Counted from the stretch's first letter, positions 1 to 8,518 are shown. The stretch: 44,659 bases of DNA from Amphritea atlantica (GCF_018860855.1 NZ_JAHKQE010000032.1:1-44659); one strand, 5' to 3'. A program made the numbers and translations. Notes: generated by a model not told the origin, from the sequence alone.

Positions 1-195
1 CTTGGGAGTTGAATTCGCGTATTCATTGTATTTACAGGAATGATGTCAAAGAGTCGTGAAGTCAGTGAAGTATCTGCTTTTATTCCCTCATTAACAAAAA
101 ATGATGCACTGTATGGCAATTCTCTATCGCCCAATTCTCGTAATCTGAATGAATCCCTAATCGGGGACATCATTAAATAGCATTTGGGAGTTGTT

Positions 196-1560
196 ATGGC
201 TGGAAATATTAAAAAAAGTAGTGGCTCGGCCACTCTGTCCGTGCCCCATGAAGAAAGAATAAGCCGAGGCTCATTAAGCATGGCTTGGTGGGCGATCTGT
301 AGTGCGATGTTTTGGCTAGTGCTGTCTGCAACATTGGCAATGAATTTCGGTACGATTAACACACTGATTGGTTTGGGGTTGTCGGTTGTCACTTTTGGAT
401 TAATTAATGCGGTGATTACCCGTTACGCTATCCGCACGGGGCTTTCGGTCGCTCTTTTTTCTAGAGTGTTATTTGGTAAAATGGGTGCCAGCTTGGCTAC
501 CCTAATCTTTTTTGCAACGGCGATTTATTATTCGTTGTTTGAAGGGTCTGTTATCGCCGTAGCAATTCAGAGTTACTTTCCCTCTTTAAGTATTGAAATT
601 GCCTATCTGATTGTCGTGTTGTATAGCGTGCCGCTGGTCTTTGGACCTGTACAAAGTTGGTTGGATAAATTTAATGGTATTTTATTACCGTTTTATATTT
701 TGGGTTTGATAGCCGCTGTCGTAGTATCAATTAATACCTATGGTTATAGCAATGCATGGCTTAATTTAGGGCCTGAAAGTGGTGATCCCGAGAATGGTTG
801 GTGGAACTGCTTTACCTATTTTATGGGCGTATGGATTCTGATGTTATACACTTGGGATTATGCACGTTTCGGCAAAAAATCTGACTCTGATTTCCATGCT
901 AATATTAACTTCGGTATGCCATTCTACTTATTTACGTTTATGATTAATGGTGTGATTGGTATTTTTTTGGTGGCCACAATCCCAAATGAAGGCGCCTTAA
1001 CAGAGGTTTCGGTTGTTTTAGCGATCCTTAAATTAATGGGTTTTTGGGGGTTGTTGTTTGTATGGGTTAGCCAAACTCGTATCAATACTGCGAATTTCTA
1101 TTTAGCAACTGAAAATATGCAGGCGTTTTTTGAGCGTTTTGGATTGAGTGCCGTACCTCGGTTTTTTTGGGCAATCGCGGTTGGAGCAGTTGTTTACGCG
1201 TTAATGCTGTTAAATGTATTCAGCTTTATTCTCCAAGCATTAGCTTATCAGGGGATTTTTGTGGTGGCTTGGGTGGCCATTGCTTTGGCGCATATTTTCT
1301 CGCCTAAATATGATCAATTATTCGATGGTCATATTGAATGTTGTCCTCAGCGGGTGACCTCATTTAATCCCTGTGGTTTAATCGCTTGGTTTTCTGGTGC
1401 CGGCCTCGGGATCGTTATTCTTAATTTTGCTAACGATTCTTTGGCTTTATTTTCTGCACCGATCACTTTTCTTGTCTCATTTTGTGTTTATTTGATGTTG
1501 CTTAGCAGCGCCAAACATCATTGGTTTGTTAAGGATGAAGCACAGGCTAACAAGGTTTAA
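196..1560 (+). CDS. NCS1-family (cytosine/purine-type) permease
   Basis: Inner-membrane permease of the nucleobase:cation symporter-1 family (CodB-like), about 454 aa with about 12 hydrophobic segments. The N-terminal stretch with EERISRGSLSMAWWAI followed by a glycine-rich first helix is typical of the family. The start is ATG at 196 because GGGAG lies five bases upstream; an in-frame TTG at 184 overlaps that ribosome binding site. The gene is transcribed alone and ends before a strong terminator at 1671-1694. The substrate cannot be read from sequence: family members carry cytosine, purines, allantoin, hydantoins or thiamine precursors. The agmatinase locus 1.7 kb downstream is only weak context for a nitrogen-rich substrate. 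Confidence 0.85.
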   Translation: MAGNIKKSSGSATLSVPHEERISRGSLSMAWWAICSAMFWLVLSATLAMNFGTINTLIGLGLSVVTFGLINAVITRYAIRTGLSVALFSRVLFGKMGASLATLIFFATAIYYSLFEGSVIAVAIQSYFPSLSIEIAYLIVVLYSVPLVFGPVQSWLDKFNGILLPFYILGLIAAVVVSINTYGYSNAWLNLGPESGDPENGWWNCFTYFMGVWILMLYTWDYARFGKKSDSDFHANINFGMPFYLFTFMINGVIGIFLVATIPNEGALTEVSVVLAILKLMGFWGLLFVWVSQTRINTANFYLATENMQAFFERFGLSAVPRFFWAIAVGAVVYALMLLNVFSFILQALAYQGIFVVAWVAIALAHIFSPKYDQLFDGHIECCPQRVTSFNPCGLIAWFSGAGLGIVILNFANDSLALFSAPITFLVSFCVYLMLLSSAKHHWFVKDEAQANKV

Positions 1561-1670
1561 CTATTTTAGTTGTACTGCCTGATTGAAAATCATTGTTGAT
1601 TAGGGCAATAGCTGAAGAGTGGCGAATAGCACCGTTCTTTTGAATCGACATCTGAGATATATTGTTTGTA

Positions 1671-1694
1671 GGCTTACTTCGGTAAGCCTTTTTT
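1671..1694 (+). terminator. Intrinsic terminator after the NCS1 permease
   Basis: Perfect 7-bp stem GGCTTAC/GTAAGCC with a TTCG tetraloop followed by six T. It stops the permease transcript and separates it from the SMR gene. Confidence 0.9.
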
Positions 1695-1843
1695 ATGGTT
1701 AAATGACTTAACGGCGTAGGAAAATCGCGCTACGATCGGGCCGTTACGGAAAATAGGTGGTCAAGGTGTGTCGCTAGAAAAGGCACTATGTTACAAAGTT
1801 ACTTTCAGGGTGTGTCCTGGGTATACGTGTTAGGGGATTATCA

Positions 1844-2173
1844 ATGGGTTATTGGTTTTTAGCTTTAGCGATTAGTGCCGAAGTCATCGGTACGTTAGCG
1901 TTAAAAGCATCGCAGGAGTTTAGTCGGCCTATAGCCAGTACTATTTGTGTGGTCGGTTACCTGACGGCTTTTTATTTTTTATCGCTGGTGCTTAAAACGG
2001 TGCCGGTTGGTGTCGCGTATGCCGTTTGGGCGGGCATGGGGATCGTGCTTATCGCGGGTATCAGTGCGGTGATGTACAAAGAGATACCGGATACAGCTGC
2101 GATTATCGGCATGGCATTCATTATTGTCGGGGTCGTGATTATGAATGTGTTCTCTAAAACGGCGGCTCACTAA
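1844..2173 (+). CDS. Small multidrug resistance (SMR) efflux protein, EmrE-like
   Basis: A 109-aa, four-helix SMR-family proton antiporter. Key residues are present: the membrane-embedded glutamate E13 in the AEVIGT motif (equivalent to EmrE E14), and Y59 and W62 in AYAVWAGMG (equivalent to EmrE Y60 and W63). The motifs AEVIGT, GIVLI and IIGM resemble the quaternary-ammonium exporter branch more than the guanidine exporter (SugE/Gdx) branch. The start is supported by GGGG about six bases upstream. The gene is alone, convergent with the LysR gene, and I see no guanidine riboswitch in its leader. The likely role is proton-coupled export of cationic toxicants at the inner membrane. Confidence 0.9.
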   Translation: MGYWFLALAISAEVIGTLALKASQEFSRPIASTICVVGYLTAFYFLSLVLKTVPVGVAYAVWAGMGIVLIAGISAVMYKEIPDTAAIIGMAFIIVGVVIMNVFSKTAAH

Positions 2174-2194
2174 TAGATCCTGAAACTTGCTTGG

Positions 2195-2218
2195 CTAAGC
2201 GTTTAGTTAAGTGTTTAG
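2195..2218. repeat. Two-copy 12-bp degenerate tandem repeat
   Basis: CTAAGCGTTTAG is followed directly by TTAAGTGTTTAG, in the 55-bp gap between the convergent SMR and LysR genes. It resembles the longer arrays at 7768, 17480 and 31139 in style. Confidence 0.5.
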
Positions 2219-2228
2219 CTAGGACAGA

Positions 2229-3131
2229 TTATTGATGCAACCGTTGTAACAGCCACTGCAGGCCCGGGTCATTCGAATAGAGCGGGTGATGAAGGGTAAC
2301 CATCTCGATGTTGGGCATCTCCTTAGGGGGTGTCATCAATCTGACCGGTAACATTTGAGCAAAGAGTAAGGCCATCTGTCGTGGCAGGGTCATCACGGCA
2401 TCAGTGAGTGCGACGATACGGGCTCCGGCCATGTAGTTAACTGTGCGGGCTATAAAGTTGCGCTGCAGTTGTTGGCCTGCAAGCCAACGGTCGATCTGAT
2501 CCGCGGTGACGCCGGCTAGGTCGGAGAACAACACATGGTCTAACTGACAATATTGCTGCAGCGATAACGTCTCTTCAACGAGGTGATGGGTTTCTGCCAC
2601 CAGACAGGCAAAGGGCTCGCTAAGCCATGCTCGACGGATTAATTGAGAATCGATCTGTTGGTTATTATCCAGTCCTGCGATGAGATCTATTTCACGGTTT
2701 TCTAATTGTTTAACATTACCATCCTGGCGAATAACCTCTATCTGGATACGAATACCAGGGGCTGATTGCTGCAGCTCCTGCATCAACGGAGGGAGTGTGA
2801 CCGCTTCAAAATAGTCGGTACTAGCGATGGTAAAACAACGCTCTGAACGGGTGGGATCAAAGGGCTCTGGCGGATTTAAACTGTGCTCAATCATGCGAAT
2901 CGCTTGACGGATATCGGGCAGCATTGATTTGGCACGGGGGGTGAGCTTTAGGCCATTACCGGCGCGCACTAATAGAGGGTCATCGAGTTGCTGCCGCAGA
3001 CGGTTGAGGGCATGACTCATGGCTGATTGACTCAGAAACATCCGTTGTGCTGCGCGACTCACATGACATTCGGTCAATAGTGCCTCAAGCAGTAGCAGTA
3101 GGTTTAGATCAAATTGGCGCAGAGATTTCAT
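2229..3131 (-). CDS. LysR-family regulator, divergent from agmatinase
   Basis: A 300-aa LysR-type transcriptional regulator. The winged HTH occupies about residues 6-65 (DLNLLLLLEALLTECHVSRA, then SQSAMSHALNRLRQQL and DPLLVRAGNGLKLTPRA), and the periplasmic-binding-protein-like effector domain about 90-295. It is divergent from the agmatinase gene with 115 bp between the starts, which holds an imperfect palindrome at 3155-3181. The usual LysR arrangement suggests it controls the agmatinase gene and itself. The inducer, perhaps agmatine or another guanidino compound, is inference. The start codon has only a weak ribosome binding site directly adjacent (TAGG). Confidence 0.87.
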   Translation of the reverse strand: MKSLRQFDLNLLLLLEALLTECHVSRAAQRMFLSQSAMSHALNRLRQQLDDPLLVRAGNGLKLTPRAKSMLPDIRQAIRMIEHSLNPPEPFDPTRSERCFTIASTDYFEAVTLPPLMQELQQSAPGIRIQIEVIRQDGNVKQLENREIDLIAGLDNNQQIDSQLIRRAWLSEPFACLVAETHHLVEETLSLQQYCQLDHVLFSDLAGVTADQIDRWLAGQQLQRNFIARTVNYMAGARIVALTDAVMTLPRQMALLFAQMLPVRLMTPPKEMPNIEMVTLHHPLYSNDPGLQWLLQRLHQ

Positions 3132-3154
3132 CCTATTATCTTGGTATTAATTGT

Positions 3155-3181
3155 ATGCATGTAGTTATTGTAACTATGCAT
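3155..3181. promoter_or_regulatory. Candidate LysR operator in the speB intergenic region
   Basis: ATGCAT at 3155-3160 and again at 3176-3181 frame an inner inverted repeat AGTTA-TTG-TAACT (3163-3175). Together they make a nearly symmetric 27-bp element midway between the divergent LysR and agmatinase genes, as expected for a LysR recognition site. The assignment is by position and symmetry only. Confidence 0.5.
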
Positions 3182-3246
3182 TTCAATAATTGCACTTGGC
3201 GAGGTAGGCTAGTGTTAATTGATGAGAGTGAATTAAGAGGTGAGTG

Positions 3247-4200
3247 ATGTCTGATATACCCAATACCGTGGCGAATGCCGATCTGCCTATTTATGGCTCG
3301 CTTGGGATGACCTTTATGGAGTTTCCGGTCGTCAATGATCTGCAAAACAGTGATGCCGAGGTGATCGTCGCGGGTGTGCCATTTGATATGGCAACATCGG
3401 GTCGTCCGGGTGCTCGGTTTGGGCCGAGTGGCGTACGTCAGGCATCGGCACAACTGATTTGGGAAGGCGCGCGTTGGCCTTGGCCATTTGCCTTAGATGA
3501 TCATCTGAAGGTGGCGGATTCCGGTAATGTGCTGTTTAAGCATGGCGAACCACAAACGATGGTGGATAATCTGCAACAGCATATCGGTGCCATTCTGGCG
3601 GCGGGTAAATCATCATTAACCTTTGGCGGCGATCACTTTATTACGCTGCCGGTATTGCGCGCCTATGCCAAGCAGCATGGCCCGTTGGCCTTGATCCATT
3701 TTGATGCCCACACCGATACCTATTCCGGTGGTACTCAGTATGACCACGGCACGCTGTTTCACCATGCGGTGGAAGAGGGGTTGGTGGATACGGAACACTC
3801 GATTCAGATCGGCATTCGTACCGCCTATGATGTCGATGGGCATCCATTTGAAGTATTGGATGCAGCTTGGGTAGGCGATCATGGACCTCATGCTATTCTT
3901 GAGCGGATTCATGCCCGAGTCGGCGATAAAAAAGCTTATGTTAGTTTTGATATTGATGGGCTTGATCCTGCTTATGCGCCAGGCACCGGAACGCCCGTAT
4001 CGGGTGGCATGACGATGGATTGCGCACTGAAAGTGATCCGTGGTCTTCAAGGGCTTAATCTGGTGGGCATGGATGTGGTGGAAGTTGCTCCTGCTTATGA
4101 CCATGCTGAGATTACCTCGCTGGCTGGAGCAACACTGGCGCTGGAATATCTGTATGTCGTGGCGAGTAATAAAATAGCGGGCGAGCCAAAGGCGAGCTAA
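3247..4200 (+). CDS. speB: Agmatinase (agmatine ureohydrolase)
   Basis: Hydrolyses agmatine to putrescine and urea in the cytoplasm, with two manganese ions. At 317 aa it has the normal ureohydrolase length. Metal ligands are all visible: H130 in GGDH, D153, H155 and D157 in FDAHTD, and D235 and D237 in DIDGLDP. Segments such as GVPFDMATSGRPGARFGP, GDHFITLP, IQIGIRT and NLVGMDVVEVAPAYD match E. coli SpeB closely, so agmatinase is preferred over guanidinobutyrase, although the two are hard to separate by eye. ATG 3247 is chosen because AGAGG ends six bases upstream; an overlapping GTG at 3244 is less likely. The product feeds the putrescine pathways encoded downstream in this window. A terminator follows at 4232-4264. 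Confidence 0.88.
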   Translation: MSDIPNTVANADLPIYGSLGMTFMEFPVVNDLQNSDAEVIVAGVPFDMATSGRPGARFGPSGVRQASAQLIWEGARWPWPFALDDHLKVADSGNVLFKHGEPQTMVDNLQQHIGAILAAGKSSLTFGGDHFITLPVLRAYAKQHGPLALIHFDAHTDTYSGGTQYDHGTLFHHAVEEGLVDTEHSIQIGIRTAYDVDGHPFEVLDAAWVGDHGPHAILERIHARVGDKKAYVSFDIDGLDPAYAPGTGTPVSGGMTMDCALKVIRGLQGLNLVGMDVVEVAPAYDHAEITSLAGATLALEYLYVVASNKIAGEPKAS

Positions 4201-4231
4201 CAGTCGTTGCTGATCTGCTGGTTGATATTAG

Positions 4232-4264
4232 GGCTGCTACCGGTTTAGGTAGGCAGCCTTTTTT
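4232..4264 (+). terminator. Intrinsic terminator after agmatinase
   Basis: Stem GGCTGC/GCAGCC extended by TACC/GGTA with a single-base bulge, followed by six T (4259-4264). Confidence 0.85.
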
Positions 4265-4275
4265 ATGGGCTATTT

Positions 4276-5769
4276 TTATGAGCGATGTTTGTGAGTGATG
4301 GCGAGTTGTTGGGTAACAATGGGTTTGAGTCGGGCTAGACCCTCATCAATTTGCTCTTCTGTGTAACCGGCAAAACCGATCACTAAGCCTGCCAGAGGGG
4401 ATTGCTGATCGTAATAATAGGAGAGTGGACGGATACCTAAACCTTGTTGCATCGCGGCAGTGACGATCGCGTTATCATCACTATCTGGAGGTAATAGGAA
4501 TACGCAGTGCATCCCACCATCACTCGGTTCTAGCGTGAGTTGTCCTGCAAAGCGTTGTTCAACTTGCTGTCGTAGATAAGCTCGGCGTGCTTTATAAAGT
4601 TTACGCATGCGCCGCAGATGGCCTGCAAATAACCCCCGAGACATAAAATCCGCGAGTGCTAATTGGGGCAGAGAGGAGAGTCCTCCATCAAGAAAACCTC
4701 GCATCTGGTTAAAGGGCGCGACAAGTGCGGGCGGCAATACCAGATAGGCTAGGCGTATAGCGGGGTGGAGAATGCGACTGAAGGTGCCGGAATAGATCAC
4801 CGAATGTTCGCCCTCCAGCCCTTGTAACGCGGTGAGCGGCGGGCCATCAAAACGGAACTCACTATCATAGTCATCTTCAATAATGCAGCAGCCCTGTGTT
4901 CTTGCCCATTGCAGTAATTGTAGGCGTCGCTCGATACTGAGTGTGTAGCCCAGCGGGAAGTTACGTGATGGGGTGATAAATGCCAACCGTGCCGCCTGTG
5001 GGTTCGCGAGGGCTAGATCCGCACGGAAGCCGTGACGGTCGATCGGTACTGAGACTTTAATGCCGCCGGCGTTACTGATCGCACCATCGATGCCGGGAAA
5101 TCCAGGGTCTTCAACCCATACTTTATCGCCTGGGTTGAGCAGCATGGAGAAGGCCAATTGCATTCCTTGTTGTGAACCGGAACAGATCATCACTTGTTCC
5201 GTGGTGCAGCGAATCCCTCGGGTGGCGTTGAGGTAACGGGCAATCTCGTTGCGTAGTTGCGGTTCTCCCATAAAGTTGCGATCTCGACTGAATCTCATTT
5301 GACGTCCCGCATGTCCAACCGAGCGTTGCCATGCCGGCCATGGAAACTGATCCAGTGCCGGTATAGCGGGGAGTAATAGTCGCTGTTTATCCTGATGAAA
5401 TAGCGGCCGAATTTCTTTTAGTTGAGCGCTCATAGCCGATAACTGAATCGGTTGTATCTGCGGCTGTTGGGATCGTGCTTGCTGAGTCTGACTGAGCGAA
5501 AGCTGTAGAGCAACGTAGCTACCATCGCCCTGACGGGTTTCGATATAGCCCTCAGAATGAAGCATCTCATAGACCTGTTTAACGGTATTGCGGGATAGCT
5601 TTAGTAGCTCTGCGAGTTCTCGGGTGGAGGGCAGTCGGCTGTTTGATGGCAACTCTCCTCCTAGAATACGTTGTTGAAGGTAGTTGAACAGCGCGCGATA
5701 GCGAGGGCGTTGCAGCTTTTCTTGTTGTAGAAAAGGGGTGAACCGTTCTGAATGAAGTGGCTGACTCAT
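4276..5769 (-). CDS. MocR/GabR-family regulator (GntR HTH fused to aminotransferase fold), PLP lysine replaced by Arg
   Basis: A 497-aa MocR regulator. The GntR winged HTH is at about residues 22-85 (SRLPSTRELAELLKLSRNTV, then YIETRQGDGSYV). A fold-type I aminotransferase-like domain spans about 130-490 (EDDYDSEFRF at 298-307). In the family the motif GTFSK carries the lysine that binds PLP as a Schiff base. Here the motif reads GTFSR, with R332 encoded by CGC. The usual PSHQFP segment is also altered to PSRNFP (267-272). The gene is divergent from a PNPOx-like gene, a common MocR pairing, and three direct repeats lie between them. It probably regulates that gene. Whether it senses PLP in the normal way is doubtful given R332. 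Confidence 0.9.
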   Translation of the reverse strand: MSQPLHSERFTPFLQQEKLQRPRYRALFNYLQQRILGGELPSNSRLPSTRELAELLKLSRNTVKQVYEMLHSEGYIETRQGDGSYVALQLSLSQTQQARSQQPQIQPIQLSAMSAQLKEIRPLFHQDKQRLLLPAIPALDQFPWPAWQRSVGHAGRQMRFSRDRNFMGEPQLRNEIARYLNATRGIRCTTEQVMICSGSQQGMQLAFSMLLNPGDKVWVEDPGFPGIDGAISNAGGIKVSVPIDRHGFRADLALANPQAARLAFITPSRNFPLGYTLSIERRLQLLQWARTQGCCIIEDDYDSEFRFDGPPLTALQGLEGEHSVIYSGTFSRILHPAIRLAYLVLPPALVAPFNQMRGFLDGGLSSLPQLALADFMSRGLFAGHLRRMRKLYKARRAYLRQQVEQRFAGQLTLEPSDGGMHCVFLLPPDSDDNAIVTAAMQQGLGIRPLSYYYDQQSPLAGLVIGFAGYTEEQIDEGLARLKPIVTQQLAITHKHRS

Positions 5770-5770
5770 A

Positions 5771-5813
5771 ATGGATCCTACAAAATATCAATAATTGGAT
5801 CTTATTTGGATCC
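5771..5813. promoter_or_regulatory. Direct-repeat operator between MocR and PNPOx-like genes
   Basis: Three direct repeats: ATGGATCC (5771-5778), TTGGATCT (5795-5802) and TTGGATCC (5806-5813). Starts are separated by 24 and 11 bp. MocR regulators typically bind directly repeated half-sites in such divergent regions. The first copy lies just upstream of the MocR start codon, inside its ribosome binding region, which suggests autoregulation. Confidence 0.6.
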
Positions 5814-5865
5814 ACTATAGCGGCTAATCTTATGTTTTACCAAAGATGGTGGTTGAGGATTAATC

Positions 5866-6462
5866 ATGAGTGACGTTGCTGTAACCGAACGAACCCGAGT
5901 TCGGCGGGGGAGAAAAAAAGCGAGCTATAACAGAGATACGATCAATAGCATTATCGATGAAGCTTGGGTATGCAATATTGGTGTCAGTGTCGATGGTCAA
6001 GCAATGGTACAACCGAGTTCACACTGGCGTGTCGGTGACGAACTCTTTTTGCATGGCTCGGTTAAAAACGGTTTGTTTCAGCAGGTGATGAAGGGGCAGA
6101 CGGCTTGTATCACCCTCTGTTTGTTAGATGGTTTAGTGTTTGCGCGTTCGGCTTATCACCACTCGGTTAACTTTCGTTCTATGGTGCTTTATGGCAAAGG
6201 TCGCTTGGTTGAAAACCTTGAGGAAAAAAGGACTGTGCTTGATGCCATGTTGGATAAATACAGCCCTGGGCGTTCTTTAGAAGCGAGACCGCCGAACGGG
6301 ACGGAGATGAAAGTGACTGCCGTGTTCGCGTTTCCGATTGAAGAGGTCTCGGTAAAGGTCAGCGCTGGTGGGCCTAATGATGATCCAGAAGATATGGCAT
6401 TGGATGTATGGTCGGGTGTAAAGCCGGTGACTAGCGTGGTGGGCGAGCTTATTCCTGATTAA
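5866..6462 (+). CDS. Pyridoxamine 5'-phosphate oxidase-like FMN-binding split-barrel protein
   Basis: A 198-aa protein of the pyridoxamine-phosphate-oxidase-like split-barrel superfamily. Features fitting this family are an N-terminal helix with YNRDTINSIIDEA, beta strands carrying HWRVGDELFLHGS, and the segment ARSAYHHSVNFRSMVLYGKGR typical of the FMN-binding barrel. Members often bind FMN, F420 or heme. True PNPOx activity cannot be claimed because the C-terminal PLP-binding motif of PdxH is not evident. GAGG sits about seven bases before the ATG. Divergence from the MocR gene suggests direct control by it. It converges with the HD-GYP gene with only 16 bp and no visible terminator between them. 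Confidence 0.8.
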   Translation: MSDVAVTERTRVRRGRKKASYNRDTINSIIDEAWVCNIGVSVDGQAMVQPSSHWRVGDELFLHGSVKNGLFQQVMKGQTACITLCLLDGLVFARSAYHHSVNFRSMVLYGKGRLVENLEEKRTVLDAMLDKYSPGRSLEARPPNGTEMKVTAVFAFPIEEVSVKVSAGGPNDDPEDMALDVWSGVKPVTSVVGELIPD

Positions 6463-6478
6463 CGTTAGTTTATTGCGG

Positions 6479-7084
6479 TTATGCGATTCGGTTGACGCTG
6501 GTTTCAATCATCCGATAGAAGTAGCGGAGTAAATAAGGATCATGCTTACTTCCCGATTCTCGGTTGATCAAGGCGATGATGTCGGCGTGGCTACGTCCAT
6601 TGTGATAGGGCCGAGTAAAGGCCATCGCATCATAGCTGTCAACGATGCTGATAATACGCGCACCGATCGGAATATCTTCTCCTGCAATCCGATCAGGATA
6701 GCCACCACCGTCGAAATGTTCATGGTGATGGCGGATGATGTGGGCGGTTTGTTCGGCTCCCTCTAGCTCGGTTGAACAGACGATCTGTTCACCTATAGCG
6801 GGGTGGTTTTGCATGACTTTCCAATCATCGGTATCCAACTTAGTTGGTTTCATGAGGATGCGATCAGGGATGCCTATTTTACCGATATCGTGGAATTTAG
6901 AGCTGATTCTTAACGCGCTGAGCTGAACGTCACTGAGGCCGATGGCTTGGCCTAATTCGAGCGCTAACGTTTGCACTCGCGCAGAGTGTTCCAGTGTTGA
7001 TCGGTCGCGAAAACCTAGGGCGATTGCTAGGGCTTTAGTGCGGTTTTCCAGTGCTTGATAAGTCCATTTTTCAGCCGGGCTCAT
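6479..7084 (-). CDS. Stand-alone HD-GYP domain protein (putative c-di-GMP phosphodiesterase)
   Basis: A 201-aa cytoplasmic protein consisting almost only of an HD-GYP domain. Metal-binding and signature residues are present: H33 in EHSARV, H65-D66 in HDIGKIGIPD, H94, and the HHExxDGxGYP signature at 120-130 (HHEHFDGGGYP). D149 and D152 lie in IVDSYDAM. Family knowledge predicts hydrolysis of cyclic di-GMP. There is no receiver or sensor domain, so input must come from partners or expression level. The start is supported by AAGGA six bases upstream. Confidence 0.9.
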   Translation of the reverse strand: MSPAEKWTYQALENRTKALAIALGFRDRSTLEHSARVQTLALELGQAIGLSDVQLSALRISSKFHDIGKIGIPDRILMKPTKLDTDDWKVMQNHPAIGEQIVCSTELEGAEQTAHIIRHHHEHFDGGGYPDRIAGEDIPIGARIISIVDSYDAMAFTRPYHNGRSHADIIALINRESGSKHDPYLLRYFYRMIETSVNRIA

Positions 7085-7236
7085 GTAAGTTCCTTTATCT
7101 GATATTACTTATAATATCGATGGTATGTGCTTAGGCATGCATCGACTAGAATATTAACTAGACGATGTCTCTTTACTGTTTTAAGTGATTCTCCTTGATA
7201 GTAAAGACTTTATACCAATAAAAGGTGTGCTACAAC

Positions 7237-7680
7237 ATGAAATATTATGGCATGGGTTTGTGTTTATTGTTGATGATGAGCGGTTGTGCCTCAACAAGTA
7301 ATAAATTTGCTTCAGAGAATTATATTGTTGATCTAGAGTCTGGGAGTTTCTGTATCGAGGGGCGGTTTGATTGTCGTTCATTATCATTGATTCAGCCCTC
7401 ATTTAGGGAGTCTTGGATCGCAAATGCATTTGCTATGCCGAAACAGTATTACAGTTGGCGTGGCGATGAGTTAGCCGCGTTGTTATTGAACCCACCAGAT
7501 CATAGTTATCAGGCCGAGCAAGTGGATGATCAGTTATATCGCGTGCCTCCAACCTATGCCACCCATGTGGTGTGGGATGTTTTGGCGATGGAGTATTACA
7601 CATTGTATGGCGACGATGATGGCGACTCGTTATTACCACACGGCAGGCCTCAGCCGCGTCGGTTTTCGGTTTCAAAGTAG
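7237..7680 (+). CDS. Small hypothetical lipoprotein
   Basis: I do not recognise a family. About 147 aa with a lipoprotein signal peptide: a short basic start (MKYYG), a hydrophobic core (LCLLLMM) and the lipobox MSGC, giving a predicted lipidated cysteine about 18 residues in. The mature part is acidic and aromatic-rich with GDDDGDS near the C-terminus, and has two further cysteines (FCIEGRFDC) that could form a disulphide. ATG 7237 is preferred over GTG 7225 because AGGTG lies nine bases upstream and the signal peptide then starts normally. It is divergent from the HD-GYP gene. Confidence 0.7.
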   Translation: MKYYGMGLCLLLMMSGCASTSNKFASENYIVDLESGSFCIEGRFDCRSLSLIQPSFRESWIANAFAMPKQYYSWRGDELAALLLNPPDHSYQAEQVDDQLYRVPPTYATHVVWDVLAMEYYTLYGDDDGDSLLPHGRPQPRRFSVSK

Positions 7681-7728
7681 CGCGCACCTAAACTTTCTTG
7701 AGGGCTAAATGGTTGAGACTTTGATGAG

Positions 7729-7758
7729 GTGGCTTGGGATGACGTGGCTTGGGATGAC
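7729..7758. repeat. 15-bp perfect tandem duplication
   Basis: GTGGCTTGGGATGAC occurs twice in direct succession (7729-7743, 7744-7758), and a third partial copy (CGCTTGG) follows. It leads directly into the 13-bp array. Confidence 0.8.
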
Positions 7759-7767
7759 TCGCTTGGA

Positions 7768-7830
7768 AAGGCTTAGTATAAAGGCCTAATTACAAGGCTT
7801 AGTTTAAAGGCTTAGCTCAAAAAGGTTGAG
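7768..7830. repeat. Degenerate 13-bp tandem array
   Basis: Four units begin AAGGCTTAG or AAGGCCTAA at 7768, 7781, 7794 and 7807, exactly 13 bp apart. A fifth divergent unit (AAGGTTGAG) is at 7822. The array fills the gap between the lipoprotein gene and the end of the LysE gene. Confidence 0.75.
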
Positions 7831-7841
7831 GTTAAAAAGAC

Positions 7842-8462
7842 TTAACCAAAGGCCAGCCAAACACCCACGGCGATCATCAGAGACCCCGCGATGCGGTTCA
7901 TTAATTTAACATTGTTGCGGTTTAGCAGTAGGTGACGCATCGCCTTGCCTCCACTGGCATAGATGAGCAGACAGCTGAACTCAAGTGACAAAATGACGGC
8001 GATCAGTAGGGCCAATTGTGGTGCAAGTGGTTGGCTCTGATCTAAAAATGGCGGCAACAAGGTGACAAAAAAGGCCCAGCCTTTAGGGTTGGCGATGGCG
8101 GTAATAAAGCCGTTTAGCGCCAGTTGTAACTTCCCCTGTTGCTTTATTTCAGCGCCGGGTTCTTGCATCACCAGCTTGCCTTTTGATTGCCACATCTGAA
8201 AACCCAGCCAGCCGAGATAAGCGCCACCGCCAAGTTTTAAAAAGATAAAGGCTTCTGGGAACTGTAACATCAGTGCGGCAACACCGGCTGCTGCAGCGGC
8301 GGCAACTAAGCCAACACCGATCAGTTCGCCCCACATCATATGCAGGCTGCGTCGGACACCAATCGACATACCTAGACTCAATGCTAGCGTCATACACATA
8401 CCGGGTGTAATCGAAACAAAGAAAAAAGTAGGTATAAATAGCGATAGAAGAGTAACCGACAT
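7842..8462 (-). CDS. LysE/RhtB-family amino-acid exporter
   Basis: A 206-aa inner-membrane protein with about six hydrophobic segments. The family's N-terminal signature is present (PTFFFVSITPGMCMTLALSLGMSIGVRRSL), as are GAYLGWLGFQMW and FITAIANPKGWAFFVTLLPPFL. LysE/RhtB proteins export amino acids or related metabolites; the substrate is not predictable here. GAGG five bases before the ATG supports the start. It lies downstream of the porin gene on the same strand but a hairpin terminator separates them. Confidence 0.88.
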   Translation of the reverse strand: MSVTLLSLFIPTFFFVSITPGMCMTLALSLGMSIGVRRSLHMMWGELIGVGLVAAAAAAGVAALMLQFPEAFIFLKLGGGAYLGWLGFQMWQSKGKLVMQEPGAEIKQQGKLQLALNGFITAIANPKGWAFFVTLLPPFLDQSQPLAPQLALLIAVILSLEFSCLLIYASGGKAMRHLLLNRNNVKLMNRIAGSLMIAVGVWLAFG

Positions 8463-8518
8463 TTGTGCCTCAGCATGACAAAATTAAAACGGCATATTAC
8501 GCGCAGTTTTCATAATAA

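Noticed and set aside
40-180. 46-codon ORF (starting MMSKSREVSEV) just before the NCS1 permease
   Set aside because: Only AGGA directly touching the ATG, no recognisable family and no conserved pattern. It could be the tail of something upstream or chance, so it is not listed as a gene.
1695-1843. Guanidine riboswitch before the SMR gene
   Set aside because: I could not find the conserved core elements of a guanidine-I riboswitch or the paired ACGR hairpins of guanidine-II, and the pump looks EmrE-like rather than Gdx-like.
3616-4104. 162-codon minus-strand ORF inside agmatinase
   Set aside because: Antisense shadow of a strongly conserved gene; composition follows the complementary codons.
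7729-7830. CRISPR array
   Set aside because: Units are 13-15 bp with no spacers and no cas genes nearby; this is an ordinary degenerate tandem repeat. The same applies to 17480 and 31139.
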